Assembly: GCF_002078875.1 (NCBI RefSeq)
Contig: NC_034424.1
Coordinates: 1,403,497-1,467,496 of the forward strand
Direction: 5' to 3'
Source of the DNA: Numida meleagris
Lineage: Eukaryota; Chordata; Aves; Galliformes; Numididae
DNA length: 64,000 nucleotides
Positions within the stretch are counted from its first letter, which is position 1. Each line of letters opens with the position of its first letter. The notes under the pieces are model-generated. The model was not told the DNA's origin, did no database searches, and saw only the letters and a list, made by a program, of their open reading frames with translations. Made by a program: the position numbers and the translations under genes. This document shows positions 37,775-48,772 of this stretch, piece by piece.

Positions 37775-37925
37775 TGGTGCTCGGGTGGGCTTTGCAGTGC
37801 CTGCTGTGGGCTGGTTGCCCCCCCCCCCCCCCACCAGATCTGGCAGCCCAGGGCCCATCCAGCCAGGCCATGGGCACCTCCAGGGATGGGGGCACCCACA
37901 GCTTCTCTGGGCAGCTCTGCCTTCA
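37775..37925 (-). mobile_element. CR1 LINE 3' fragment, antisense, with poly-C run
   Basis: Reverse-complement CR1 blocks occur in order: ctgtgggctggttgcccccc, then cagcccagggcccatccagc, then cacccacagcttctctgggc. The usual CCCCCC of this repeat has grown to 15 C at 37818-37832. Upstream tail octamers are not clear. Confidence 0.75.
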
Positions 37926-40367
37926 TTGTTTCTTCCCTGCAGTCCTTCCTTGGCTGACCCATGTGTGATCTTTCCCACCCCAACACTAAGCAGCCCCCCA
38001 GAAGGTCTGAACAATGTTTGCTTGTGTGTCATGCACAAACCTGTTTAAAGCTTGATCTGGAGTTAGTGTATGGAGGGGAAACAAGAAAGGGAACAGAAGA
38101 AATTAGAATTTCACCATGAGAAGGTGGTCTCAGAAGCTTTTCTTGGCGCAGCTGCTGGGAAGGATTGTGTTGGGATGAGGACCAGGTAATGAGGGTTTAT
38201 TCCCCTCGTGTCAGCTTGGAAGTGGGGCTTCATTCTTAAATGTTATCCTGAATGGAAGCTTCCTGGTAAGTGTGTGAGGAGCTCAGCAGGACTGCAGCAC
38301 TGTGGTTTCTGTCACCACTTTGAGCTGCAAGAACTCTAATTCTCCAGGTACCTGTATGATGCTGGGAAGCCTTATGATGGGGGGACCTAGGAAATAGTGT
38401 CATTGGAAAGGTACACGCGTGTTCAGATTTCCAAGCCTTGTTGGTTTGTGGTGTTGCACTGCAGAAGATGAAAGGTGCCCTACTGGAGGTGATACCCTTC
38501 ATCATGCAGACTTGCTTAGTTTCTCAGTCTGGAATGGAAGCCCTGTGGGAACCCGAGCTGCTTGCTCTCCTTTCTGCACCTGCAGTGCAGGTCGGGGCAG
38601 CACAATCCATTCTGCAGCTTCACCTCTGCAGTCACGCTCAGAAAATGAGTTCCTGCTCTGTGTGCTCATGGAACTACATTATGTGTAGTTGGTGGGAAAG
38701 AATATTGGTGCACCATCTCTGTTTTGCACTGACTGTGTTTTCTTCAGCCCCCTGACCTGAGCACAGAGGGCAGCATGCATTCCTGCAGACAGCTTGCTCC
38801 GGAACGTCCTGCTGCATTTGCTCTCCTGTTTCAGCGGGTCGTATCTAATGGGAGCTCTGGCAGCACACGCAGAGCAGACACATGCACTTCTCTCCAAAGA
38901 ATTTTTCTTTTATCAGCTGAGCTCTGGTCTCTGTGCAGCAGAGTTGCGTGCCAGCAGCATCTGCCCAGGAGATGAAAGCAGGGGCTCGTTTGAGGAGCAA
39001 GAATTTTGCTACAAGACCTCCTGCCAGAAGGACTGTGCTCTGATTGCCTTGCTGCCTTGTTCAAGAAAGCATGTCTTCAGCCCCCCCAGCTCCTCTCCCT
39101 GCTTTGTGATCATTTATTTGTAATTATTAACAGAAAAGAAGAAGCGGTGCTTGGAATTTAGGAAGTATGGGGCAGCTTTTAGAGGCTTTTTAAGCACATT
39201 TAGGCATGAGTTTGGCAAGTAGTGCAGTAGATAGCAAAAGAGGGGAGCGGATGCAGAGAGCAGTCCCTCCTTTTCCTTGCTCAGATCAGGTTGCAGGCCA
39301 GTAATGAGAGTGAGAGCAGAGCGGGGCTCCTCTTTCAGTTCCTCCTTGAACTGGTGGGGGCCATTTCCACCCTGTCAGCGAAGGGCATGAGTTAGCCAAG
39401 CCTGTCTGAGGGAGTGTGATATGATAGAAAAGAGTTTTTGTTTATATATAGACCGAGCTTTTCTGGAGCACTAGGCAAATCTTTGGGTTCTGTTGCATAT
39501 GATTTGAAAGGCATCTTTAGGTCATTTGTCCTTGGTGCCAGGAGTCCTTGTCCTTAACCCTGCTGGGAAGTGCTCCCTACAGCTGCCCCAGCAGCAGTTC
39601 CTGGCACCAGGCAGCAGCACAAGGTATGTCCCTCCCCTCTGATCTCCCTCCCCTTTTCAGCTGGACTCTGCTCTTCCTCCCGACCTCCGCTCCTGAGATG
39701 CTGGGCTCCTGTGCCAGAGATTTCCCAGCCCCTTCCTCCGTTCCTCCTAGTGCTCTGGCATTGCCTCATCCGTACAGCATCACCATGAGCAATCTTCCTT
39801 TGTACTCTGCGTGCCAAACACTTGCATCTTCACATGTCGCCCTGAAACAACAACTCCCATGTGGAATTGTGCCTGGTATTACAAGAAGCACACGATCCTT
39901 GTTTCTTCTGCCCCAGTACCCAGACTGTTAGCAGGGACGTAGCTCCTGAATTTCCTTCCTTCTCCAGTTGCTGTGGCTGTGTGAGGCAGCGGCGAGCCGT
40001 CACTGAGAGGGGTGTGTGCAGCCTGGCACAGCTCCTGCCCAGGAATGCTGCTTTCTTTGGCAGCATGCCCGTGTTTGTGGATGCTGTAAGCTGGCGAGAA
40101 GAGGCCAAGAAAGGCTCCAACAGCAACAAGTTGGTGCAGAGTTGCGTGTAGCGTTTTTGTTGTGGTCGTGATGGCCTAAAGGTGCAAAGAGGGGGAGAAA
40201 CGTTTAGGAAATCATCTTCCAGCAGGCAGGAGGTACGTGGAGAAATGGAGTGGGTTCAGGCACGCTCACTTTTCTGAAGTGTCTAAGTTTGCACAAGCAC
40301 ATTTCGTCTCGAAGCTCTTCAGGATGCTGGAGCTGGAAGAATCAGTTTTGCAATCTTGTATAAGCAG

Positions 40368-40757
40368 TCACAGAATCACAGAATGGTTTTGGTTGGCTAG
40401 GACCTTGAAGATCATCCAGTTCCAACCACCCTGCCTATGGCCTATGGCAGGGCTGCCAACCACCAGGTCAGGCTGCCCAGGATCCCATCCAACCTGGCCT
40501 TGAATGCTTCAAGAGATGGAGCACCCACAGCTCTGGGCAACTTGTTCCAGTGGCTCACAGCCCTGTGAGTAAAAAATTTCTTCCTAACATCTAACCTAAA
40601 TCTCCCCTCTTTGAGTTTAAAGCCATTCCCCTTTGTCCTATCACTATCAGACTATGTAAAAAATTGGTCCCCCTCCTGCTTGTAAGCTCCATTCAGGTAC
40701 TGGAAGGCCACAATGGGATCTCCCTGGAGCCTTCTCCAAGCTAAACAAGCCCAAAGC
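40368..40757 (-). mobile_element. CR1 LINE 3' fragment, antisense
   Basis: It begins with the reverse-complement octamers tcacagaatcacagaatgg and then follows the CR1 3' consensus: aagatcatccagttccaacc, the agatggagcacccacagctc block, tttcttcctaacatctaacc, and tctccctggagccttctcca. About 0.39 kb is retained, covering the 3' untranslated region and the end of ORF2 in decayed form. Confidence 0.92.
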
Positions 40758-41264
40758 CAATAACCAGAACAAGTCAATAGGAGATCCCTTTCAGAGCAAA
40801 CAAAGTGCTTTCATTCCTGTCTTATGGGTCAGTGCATTGAAATCAGTCCTTCTTTTGGAAATAAGGAATCACTGCACACTTGGCTGAGAGGTGGAAATAT
40901 CACCAGGGACGTTGCCCATGCAAGGCAGGGAGGTGATGCTTTTCCAGCAGAAGCAGCAGTAATCTTCTGTGATTCATTCAAGGGCATCATACAGTGAAAC
41001 AAAACCAAACCCAGTGTGATCATTATAAAACTCCTCGTTTTCTAGATGCATGAATGTGTAGAGGAGGAGATCCTATTCTGGGAGAGGTTCAAGGGAGGGA
41101 GTCCGGGGTGAAGCTAGGCCTGGCCAGTTTAAAATCATGCTCTGAGCAGGAAATGCTTTATAGTAATCAACATGTGGAAATGAATCCACACGATGCAGGC
41201 GCTCTCCAGAAAGCAGATCTGGTGGCACAGGGGCTGTTCCTCAGCAAGTATCAGTGTCGGTATC

Positions 41265-41376
41265 CTCTGTCCCTGGGGGCATTCAAGGCCCGGTTGGATG
41301 GGATCCTGGGCAGCCTGAGCTGGTGGGGGGCAGCCAGCCCACGGCAGGGGGCTTCCAACCTGAGCCATCCTATGAG
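41265..41376 (+). mobile_element. CR1 LINE 3' fragment, sense
   Basis: Blocks match the CR1 3' end in sense: gggggcattcaaggcccggt, tggatgggatcctgggcagc, ctgagctggtggggggcag, then cttccaacctgagccatcct with a reduced tail. A piece between the cacggcaggggg and cttccaacc blocks is missing. It lies 0.5 kb from an antisense CR1 piece, so the two form an inverted pair. Confidence 0.85.
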
Positions 41377-43211
41377 AAGAAACAATAGAAAAGCAGCAGC
41401 AGGGGGATTCAGAGAGGAAAACGAAATGAGTTACTCTCCACTCCTGGTTTACACTGGTGCAGATCTGTCACTGAAGTCATTTACACCGGTACAGCTGAGA
41501 ACCTGTCTCAAAGCTTTTCAGCAGCTGAGGGGATTTATTGTAGATGGAAAGAATGTGTTCGGCATAGCTTGGCCAAATGACACCTACAGCGGACTTGGCA
41601 GCTGTTAGCAAGTATTTGTAGGATGTAAACAGCAAAGGGAAAAAGGACGGAAATAGAGCAAACTGCGGGGGAGCGGAACAACAGGATGAAGGCAGGGAAA
41701 GGAAGTTTGCACAGCTGTGTGGCTGAGCCCACAAAGCATCCGTCCAGGTGAGCTGGGCGAACTGGTGTGCTGGCATTAGCTGCACAGAGCACGTGAAACT
41801 GGAGGACTTAGTGCTGTGCTGGCAGGGAGGAGATCAGCCTTCGCAGCTCCCTCCGTAGGGTCCCAGATCTCTCTGCTTTGGTGCTGTTTTACTGAATGTA
41901 CGGGGATTCCTCTCCATTGCGGGTCGCTGCTTAGAGGGCCCACCATGCCAGTTTGGATCACGTTTCACCTCTGCTCTCGTTTGGGGTGGTGGGTCTCAGT
42001 GCGTGCTCGGGGAACAAAGTGTAGGCAGTGATTAGCAGCTTCAGAGCATCCTGAGCATGAGGTTGCACTGAGGCTTCCCACGCTTAGTAGCTGACAGCCC
42101 CGCATCTCCGATTCATGCACTCTACATTTAAATCCATCTGCGGTTTGACTTCTTTGGCATGTGCCACAGCGGGTTCCCCAGTTTGTGTTACGTGTCTGTG
42201 CATAAATCCTTTCCTTAACATCAGCCTTTCCGTGCGGTGACCTCAGCGGGTGGCCCTGTGTCTCCCTGCTCGGAGATGTGCCGGCTCTGGTTTCTTCTCG
42301 TGTGAAGTCCTTTCCATGTTGTCATCCTCTTACCTCTCTGTAACGTGCTGGCTCTGCCGGTGAGATGTCTGGGACAGCTTGCTGGTTTCAAAACACCGAC
42401 GCATTCTCCATTTCTTTTACTTTGGCTTCTTTTATTTGCCTTTTGAATTTCCACTCACTGCTGAGTTACTATTTTTCTGAGTACATCCAGAGTAGGTCCC
42501 ATCTCTTTGAGCCTATCCAGGTATGGCTTCCTTGCTCTATAGGTTTTGCTACTTTTTTTTCTTCTCCCATCTGCATCAAAGTTCATCTGTTTTATCACCA
42601 GACTCCATCGTTGCTCTAAGATCCTTCTGCCCTTGTTGACATCAAGGAGGATTTTAGATTTACCATCCTGAAGGAATTTGTATCATCCTCAGACATTGCC
42701 TCCTCATCTGCCCCTTGTCTGTGCCTGTGTGCTGAATGAAATTGCTTCTTTCTGATAACTGCTTGTCTCTGCTTGCTCTGCTTTCCATCTTCAAATTCAT
42801 GATTACTCCATGTGCAGAGCCATCCCATCATCCCGGACTGGCTGAGGTTCTTGTAGAGTCACTGGAAGAAGAATCTTGCGCAAAGGTCTCTGAAATGCAC
42901 CCATCCCTGAGTGCTCCAGAACAGCCCTGGTAGATGTTGGATGCCGTGCTCCCCTGAAGCCGTGCTGACTGTTCCCCACCATGGTTTACCTCCTGGCTGT
43001 TGTTCTCGTGTTGCTGTCCTTCACACTGAAATCAGGGAGACTTTTTTTAAGCCTTCTGCCATCATTCTGCTTTTTCTGCATTTGGTGCTTGTTTAGCAAT
43101 GGAGTGGCAGTTCAGGTGTGTGTTCAAGTTCCTTTAGAAGGCAGCGTTTACATGCTCATGGTTTTTCAGTGGCTGTTTGTCTGATAATGACTTTTTTTCT
43201 TCTCGGCGCAG

Positions 43212-43368
43212 GGGCTGCTCCCAGGTCGGGGTTATCAGGGCGCTGATTGAAGCTGGCATCCCCGTGGATATGATTGGAGGAACGTCCATCGGCGCTTTCA
43301 TGAGCGCTTTGTACGCTGAAGAACGCAGCTACAATCAGATGAGGATCAAAGCTAGGCAGTGGGCCATG
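43212..43368 (+). CDS. PNPLA7: PNPLA7 exon 8: catalytic serine (nucleophile elbow)
   Basis: It encodes window residues 287-339: completion of GGGGARGCSQ, then [38 protein letters not shown] and IKARQWAM. The GTSIG pentapeptide is the GxSxG nucleophile elbow; the catalytic Ser (window residue 312) is the TCC codon at 43285-43287. With the aspartate of exon 11 it forms the Ser-Asp dyad of patatin lipases. The acceptor is gcgcag at 43206-43211 and the donor gtgaga at 43369. It starts in phase 2 and ends in phase 0. Confidence 0.97.
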
Positions 43369-46185
43369 GTGAGAACTCAAAATGTTGCATTTCTCCTCTC
43401 AGAGGACAGGAGTTTAAACACAAGCGCTGGTAGGCAGCAGTGCACAAGCAGCTGTCCGAGGCAGTGCAGCCATCTGCGTCCGTGTGTCCGTGTGCCCAAA
43501 GGCCTGGCAGGAAGGGAGCGAATTCCAAAGGTTGCTCGCTGTCATGCTGCAGCCACAGGAGTTCCTTGAGACGAGCAGCATTCACATTCTTGCTTCTGCT
43601 CTGTGCAACCTCCTAGCTACGATACGAATGCAGAATGATATTGTTGTTCAAGTCTGTTAGCATGCGTTGATTTCTGTTTTGTCTTTATTTTATATGCTGG
43701 AATCTGTTTCCAACTTCCAATGAATGTTTTTCTTTTGTATAATTTTCTCTCTTTCGTTCTCACATGCTGTCATTTTTCAGTGGAACTGAGTGACAGAGGT
43801 AATCCTTCTCTACACTAAATGCAAAATGTGTGATTCACGTTGTAGCCTTAGAGTTCTGGAGCAGTGATGCTCTGCTGCAGAAGAACTTCTTGACATTAAT
43901 ACTTACGACAGACAAAACCATTCATCTGTTGTTAAATGAAGGTTTAGAATGTTGTTTGAAACAGTGACACCTGTGAGTGAATTTATTGTGGGATGCTGAG
44001 GGGAAGAGGGTTCTTTTAGATTACACTGGTTCAAATAGATGGATGGTGAACATTTCGCATAGTTTCTGAAGTTTGCTAGTTACAGTACAATTCAAATTTT
44101 GCATTATTCATATGAAAATCACATTTTAATTTTGGTTTCCTTATTGAAGGGCAATTTCTAAATTGGAGTGAGCTCCGGGTCTGTTTGAATCTTGAGTTCT
44201 AGGGTGAGAGAGGAGGCTGAGCCTTGTGCATCAGCACTGTTTGCCTCTTCCAGGTGCCTGCTCACCGGCTGTGGAGTGAAACACAATTGCTGTGCGGTTG
44301 TAGGACACCACTTACCTTGTAAGCTAGCTGCTCTGTGGCATTGAAATACACACTGGGACCTCTGCATGTTTGGTGGCTGTGGGAGCTGGGCAGTTCTCCT
44401 CTGTCACTGGGAGAGCGCAGCTCTCGTGCTCTGTTACAGAGCTGCCTGCGCTGAGAAGCGCCTGAAACATCAACTGTGATACAGAACAGTTTGCTGAAAG
44501 CAGAAGACTGCGTGATGCCGGGGAGGCTTGAGATTAAGGACATTAAAACCAGCGGTACTGGATTGTTTCAGAGCATTTAACCTTGCAGTCTTCATTTCCT
44601 GAGCATCATAGGAGCAGTGAGACCTCCCTGCAATGACTCTCCCTGCCTCTAGCAGTCTGTGGCTTGCTGCCTTCGCCCAGTTGCTCTTATGTTTAATGGT
44701 TAGGTCAGAGCGGTGGAATTTTCCTCCGTGCGCTCGTCCGAGGGATCATCTCCTTGGCTGGGGTGCCAGGTCTGTTCTGTGCGTGGGGAGGCAGAGCTGG
44801 CGGTGCTGCTGCGTGGGCACCTCAGCAACGGGCTCCTGTGCTGCTTCCATTATTGCAGCTCCTGAACGCACCGGCCCTGCCTGGCATCACGTTTACTTTT
44901 ACCAGAAACAGTTAAAGGTGAAATGAAGGAATTTCTGCCGTTGGTGGACTTCAGAACACAAATTGCAAAGCTGAAAGAAGGTTTCACAAAGGGAGGGATA
45001 GGCTTTGGCCCAGCGGTGTGTTCCGGCTGTTCAGGTGTTTGTCCCTTGAAACCTGCCAGTAAAGCTGCTGGAGGAAAGGTTAATGACCTCTGTTAGAGCG
45101 AGTATTTCTCATTATTAATGAAGAATGGATTTCCCTGAGGTTTGTATGACTGTGCTGTCCGCTCCACGTTCAAGCCAGAAATTGCTGAAGGGTTTGAGAA
45201 CAGAGCAGGCCGCTCTGCTGGGAGCCCTGCTCCCTGCTCCCTGCTGGCAGCCCGCTCTGAGGTCGGGCCAGCAAAGTGTTTGTGTGCTACGCTGAAGAAA
45301 CAGTGCAGCCCCCCTCCCCAGGCTCAGATCACAGCTCACGTACAGCTCAGTCTGGGGGGATTATATGTATGGATATATTTTTTTTTACCAGTGGTTATTG
45401 TGAGTTGTTCTCGATTGCGTTGTGTTGCAGCAGCGGTAGGTTAAGCGAGGAGAGCAGCTCCTCTCCCCAGCACCTACAGGAGCAGGGCAGATCTGCTGAG
45501 CACTCACCGAAAATCCAAAAATGAGCAGGCAAAAGCGAGGCCAGTTCTCTGAGCGAAAGCTGAGCAGGTCAGCCCCTGGTTCCCAGCGCTGCAGTCCCAG
45601 CTCTGCTCCTGCAGAGCAGCGTGCCGGGCAGTGGTGCCGCTGCTGGGGGTGCTGCAGCGCAGGGGGCTTTGAGGAGGGATCCCAGCACCACGTGCTGCAC
45701 CACTGCTGATTGCTGCTGCTGGGAGGCCCGCGAGCTTTCGCTGGTGAGCAGGTTGTTGCTGAGCGCTCTTTGTGCCAACCTCGCAGCTGAGCGGCCGTAG
45801 CCCAGGGGGGTTTTTGCAATGTCTCCGTTGTGATGGATTAGATAACTCTCGTTTTTTCTTTTTTAAGGCGTCAAAACAAATGCTGGTATTTGTCCTGCAG
45901 TCGTTTCTCTTCCTGGTATTTTTAGAAATTGGCAGATCTCTAGCAGTGCTCTCTGGGGCTGGGAGAAGGGTATTTTTTAACCAGACATGTTTTCTGCACT
46001 TAATGAAACAGCAAAGAAATGACATTATTTTTGGTGTCAAAATGCAGAGAGCTCTGAGAACCAGCTGTCAGGTCGGGTGCTGTATAGTGCCTCTGTTTTC
46101 CTTCTGTACCTGTGTTTAAGGAGCAGGACTAAAACTAAACAAATATGCAAACAAAGCTGTCATGTTAACAGAGTGTTGGGGATTT

Positions 46186-46206
46186 ATTTTATTTTATTTT
46201 ATTTTT
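46186..46206. repeat. short (ATTTT)n microsatellite
   Basis: About four consecutive ATTTT/TTTTA units. Repeat number is likely variable. Confidence 0.85.
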
Positions 46207-46644
46207 AACAGGAGGATATTTCCAAGTATACATATTTCACAAAGAATGAATATTCTGCTGTGGAAAGGAATGGGTTTATAGAATTCTGCAGTTAAAAGCT
46301 TCCAGAAATGAGAACTGCGCTAAGAATTGCTGGGTAGGATCCCGCAGCCATTTGCTGTCTGTGGTCTGAGACCGCACTTGCACGGCAGCTCACATTGATG
46401 TAGGCTGGGCTTCCTGAGGTTGCAGCTGTACAATGAGCTGATTTGGCCAAATTTAATCACGTTTTTTACCTTTTGCCATGCTGCTTTGTGGACAGCCTAG
46501 AGCTGTCCCTCCAGCAGCTGGCGTGGGAAGCGGGGATGCAGGTCAGGTTGAGGGCAATATGCGTGGCTGGGAGGGGATGGATGCAGTGCCCACAGGGACT
46601 TGGTGTGTGACTGGTGCTGGGAGCCAGAGGGAAGCATTAGGAGG

Positions 46645-46864
46645 AGGTGCAGCGGTGTCCCCTGGATGTCCACCTTGGGTATGATGCTCTTCAGCATATT
46701 GATCAGTGACACAGAAGTGGGATCGAGTGCATCCTCAGCAGTTTGCAGATGGCACAGAGCTGAGTGGTGCAGTTGACGTGATAGAAGGAAGGGATGCCAT
46801 CCAGAGGGAGCAGGGTGGGGCTGGGGCTGTGAGGTCCCCTCCAACCCAAACGTTCTGTGATTTT
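46645..46864 (+). mobile_element. CR1 LINE fragment, sense, internally deleted
   Basis: The first part matches RT coding sequence in decayed form: ggtgtcccctgg, ttcagcatattgatcagtga, a gggatcgagtgcatcctcag block and tttgcagatggcacagagct (the FADD region, here altered), then gggatgccatccagaggga. It then jumps to the extreme 3' end (gaggtcccctccaacccaaa, cgttctgtgatt). About 1 kb of the normal element is missing between, so the copy suffered an internal deletion. Confidence 0.85.
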
Positions 46865-47867
46865 TATTTTTATTTTGTGAATTCCTTTGCATACTACACT
46901 GATTTACTTTGTGTGCCAGATCTTCCTGTGCACAACAACAGCTACAAGGATGGGTCCATGCAAACAAACTCAGAACCTGAGATGAGAAGGCAAACACTAC
47001 CGAGCTCAAATGGCGTGAAGAGCAGGCGGAATATTATGGGAAAGCTACCTCCTGGCCAGAGGAGATCAGAAAAAGGTGAAGGGAGCATTGGTTACTGAGG
47101 CTTAGCCCTGATTCATCTCAACAAAATGTACTACAGGCTAATGCAACTTCAAGTGCACAGAGAACCCTGAAGAAATAAGAAGTTAGTTACATATTTTATG
47201 TAAATAAATGAGCACATTTTGTCTTTTAAATGGAGCTGAAAAGTTAGAGAACCTGCACTGGCCATGTGCAGGAGGGGCTGGAGGAGAGCCTGGGCCCCAC
47301 GGGGGTTGTTGTTTTTTAACAGCATCTTAAACGTTATCGACTGGTGTTGAAAGTTTTACTCACTGGGTTTGTCTCCTTGCAAAAATCCAAATCAGGGTAG
47401 ATTGCTTTTCCCTTTCTCAGCCAACCATCCTTCCCTCTGTGGTTGCCTTTGGGGTGGAATTCTGTGTTCCATACTATTGACAAAAGGCAGAAATATAAGT
47501 TGCTTTTTTTATTTGTTAAATCTTAAATTTGTTGTAGCAAAAGGTTCAGGAAAAATCTATTTTCCACGTATCTATAGGCCTCACGACTTATCTGTCCCAT
47601 TTTGATTGTATTATCTGGGGTGTTGAGATTAACCCCCAGTCAAGCATTATCATTTGGGAGATTCAGAGCAGAGGTTGCACACAAAATCCAGACCCGACTG
47701 CCACTTTGAAGACATGGTTAACCCATCCTGCTGCTGCCTGCAGCTGTTTGGCAGCTAAGGGTTGTGGGGGTGCCACGGTAGTGTCACAGCATCAGAACAT
47801 CTCTCCTAGAACACATTTCCTTTCTTCCTGTCTCCTTTGCTGCCCTCCCAGCTGGCTTTGGCTTCGA

Positions 47868-48772
47868 AATCATAGAATCATAGAATTAGCTAGGTTGGAA
47901 AAGACCTGCAAGATCATCCAGCCCAACCATCCACCTACCACCAATAACCCCACTAAACCATGTCTCTCAGCACACCATCTAAACGTTTCTTGAACACCTC
48001 CAGGGATGGTGACTCCACCACCTCCCTGGGCAGCCCATTCCAGCGCCTGACCACTCTTTCAGAAAAGTAATGTTTTCTAATGCCCGGCCTAAATCTCCCC
48101 TGGTGCAACTTGAGGCCATTCCCCCTCGTCCTGTCACTAGTTACAAGAGAGAAGAGGCCGACCCCCAGCTCACAACAACCTCCCTTCAGGTAGTTATAGA
48201 GAGCCATGAGGTCTCCCCTGAGCCTCCTCTTCTCCAGACTGAACAATCCCAGCTCCCTCAGCCGCTCCTCATCAGCCCTGTGCTCCAGACCCCTCACAGC
48301 TTCGTCACCCTCCTCTGAACACGCTCCAGGGCCTCAATGTCTTTCTTGCAGTGAGGGGCCCAAAACTGGACACAGTACTCGAGGTGGGGCCTCACCAGTG
48401 CTGAGTACAGAGGGACAATGACTTCCCTACTCCTACTGGCAACGCTATTTCTGATCCAAGCCAGGATGCCATTGGCCTTCTTGGCCACCTGGGCACACTG
48501 CTGGCTCATGTTCAGCCAAGCATCGACCAATACCCCCAGGTCCATTTCCTCCACACAACCATCCAGCCACTCTGCCCCAAGCCTGTAGCGTTGCCTGGGG
48601 TTGTTGCGGCCAAAGTGCAGGACCTGGCACTTGGTCTTGTTGAACCTCATCCCATTGGCTTCAGCCCAGAGATCCAGCCTGTCCAGATCTCTCTGTAGGG
48701 CCTCTCTACCCCCAGGCAGATTGACACTTCCCGCCGGCTTGGTGTTGTCTGCAAACTTACTGAGGGTGCTCA
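47868..48772 (-). mobile_element. CR1 LINE, 5'-truncated, antisense, 0.9 kb
   Basis: It starts with reverse-complement octamers (atcatagaatcatagaatta) and runs back through the 3' untranslated region and the C-terminal half of RT to the motif C region near 48750-48772, where it is truncated. Long open segments remain on the - strand (48294-48772 and 47953-48297), so it is a fairly young copy. It runs in the opposite direction to the sense copy at 16735-18582 and shares about 0.9 kb with it. Confidence 0.95.
47953..48772 (-). pseudogene. CR1 reverse transcriptase C-terminal remnant
   Basis: Two overlapping frames read the CR1 RT C-terminus: [20 protein letters not shown], then [20 protein letters not shown] and [18 protein letters not shown] shift near 48295 is followed by [19 protein letters not shown] and [20 protein letters not shown]. 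Motif C is FADN instead of FADD. The N-terminal RT motifs are absent, so no enzyme can be made. Confidence 0.92.

Larger units (their letters stand above)
29582..43211. other. 13.6 kb intron, the largest in the window
   Basis: It contains a 19-base A run (34685-34703), CR1 fragments at 37775-37925 (-), 40368-40757 (-) and 41265-41376 (+), and a 15-base C run (37818-37832). The stretch 34900-36650 is non-repetitive and rich in A/T words, and could be conserved non-coding sequence. No exon or RNA gene is recognised; the many antisense open frames look like chance. Confidence 0.72.

Noticed and set aside
37526..38038. Antisense open frames of 146 and 170 codons
   Set aside because: They run through a CR1 fragment and the poly-C run (read as a glycine stretch), so they are repeat-derived chance frames.
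45385..46040. Antisense open frames of 144 and 178 codons
   Set aside because: They overlap each other in different frames, are rich in Ala, Pro, Ser and Gln as expected of G/C-rich chance frames, and resemble no family.
46497..47009. 170-codon antisense open frame
   Set aside because: It crosses a sense CR1 fragment on the wrong strand; no protein similarity.
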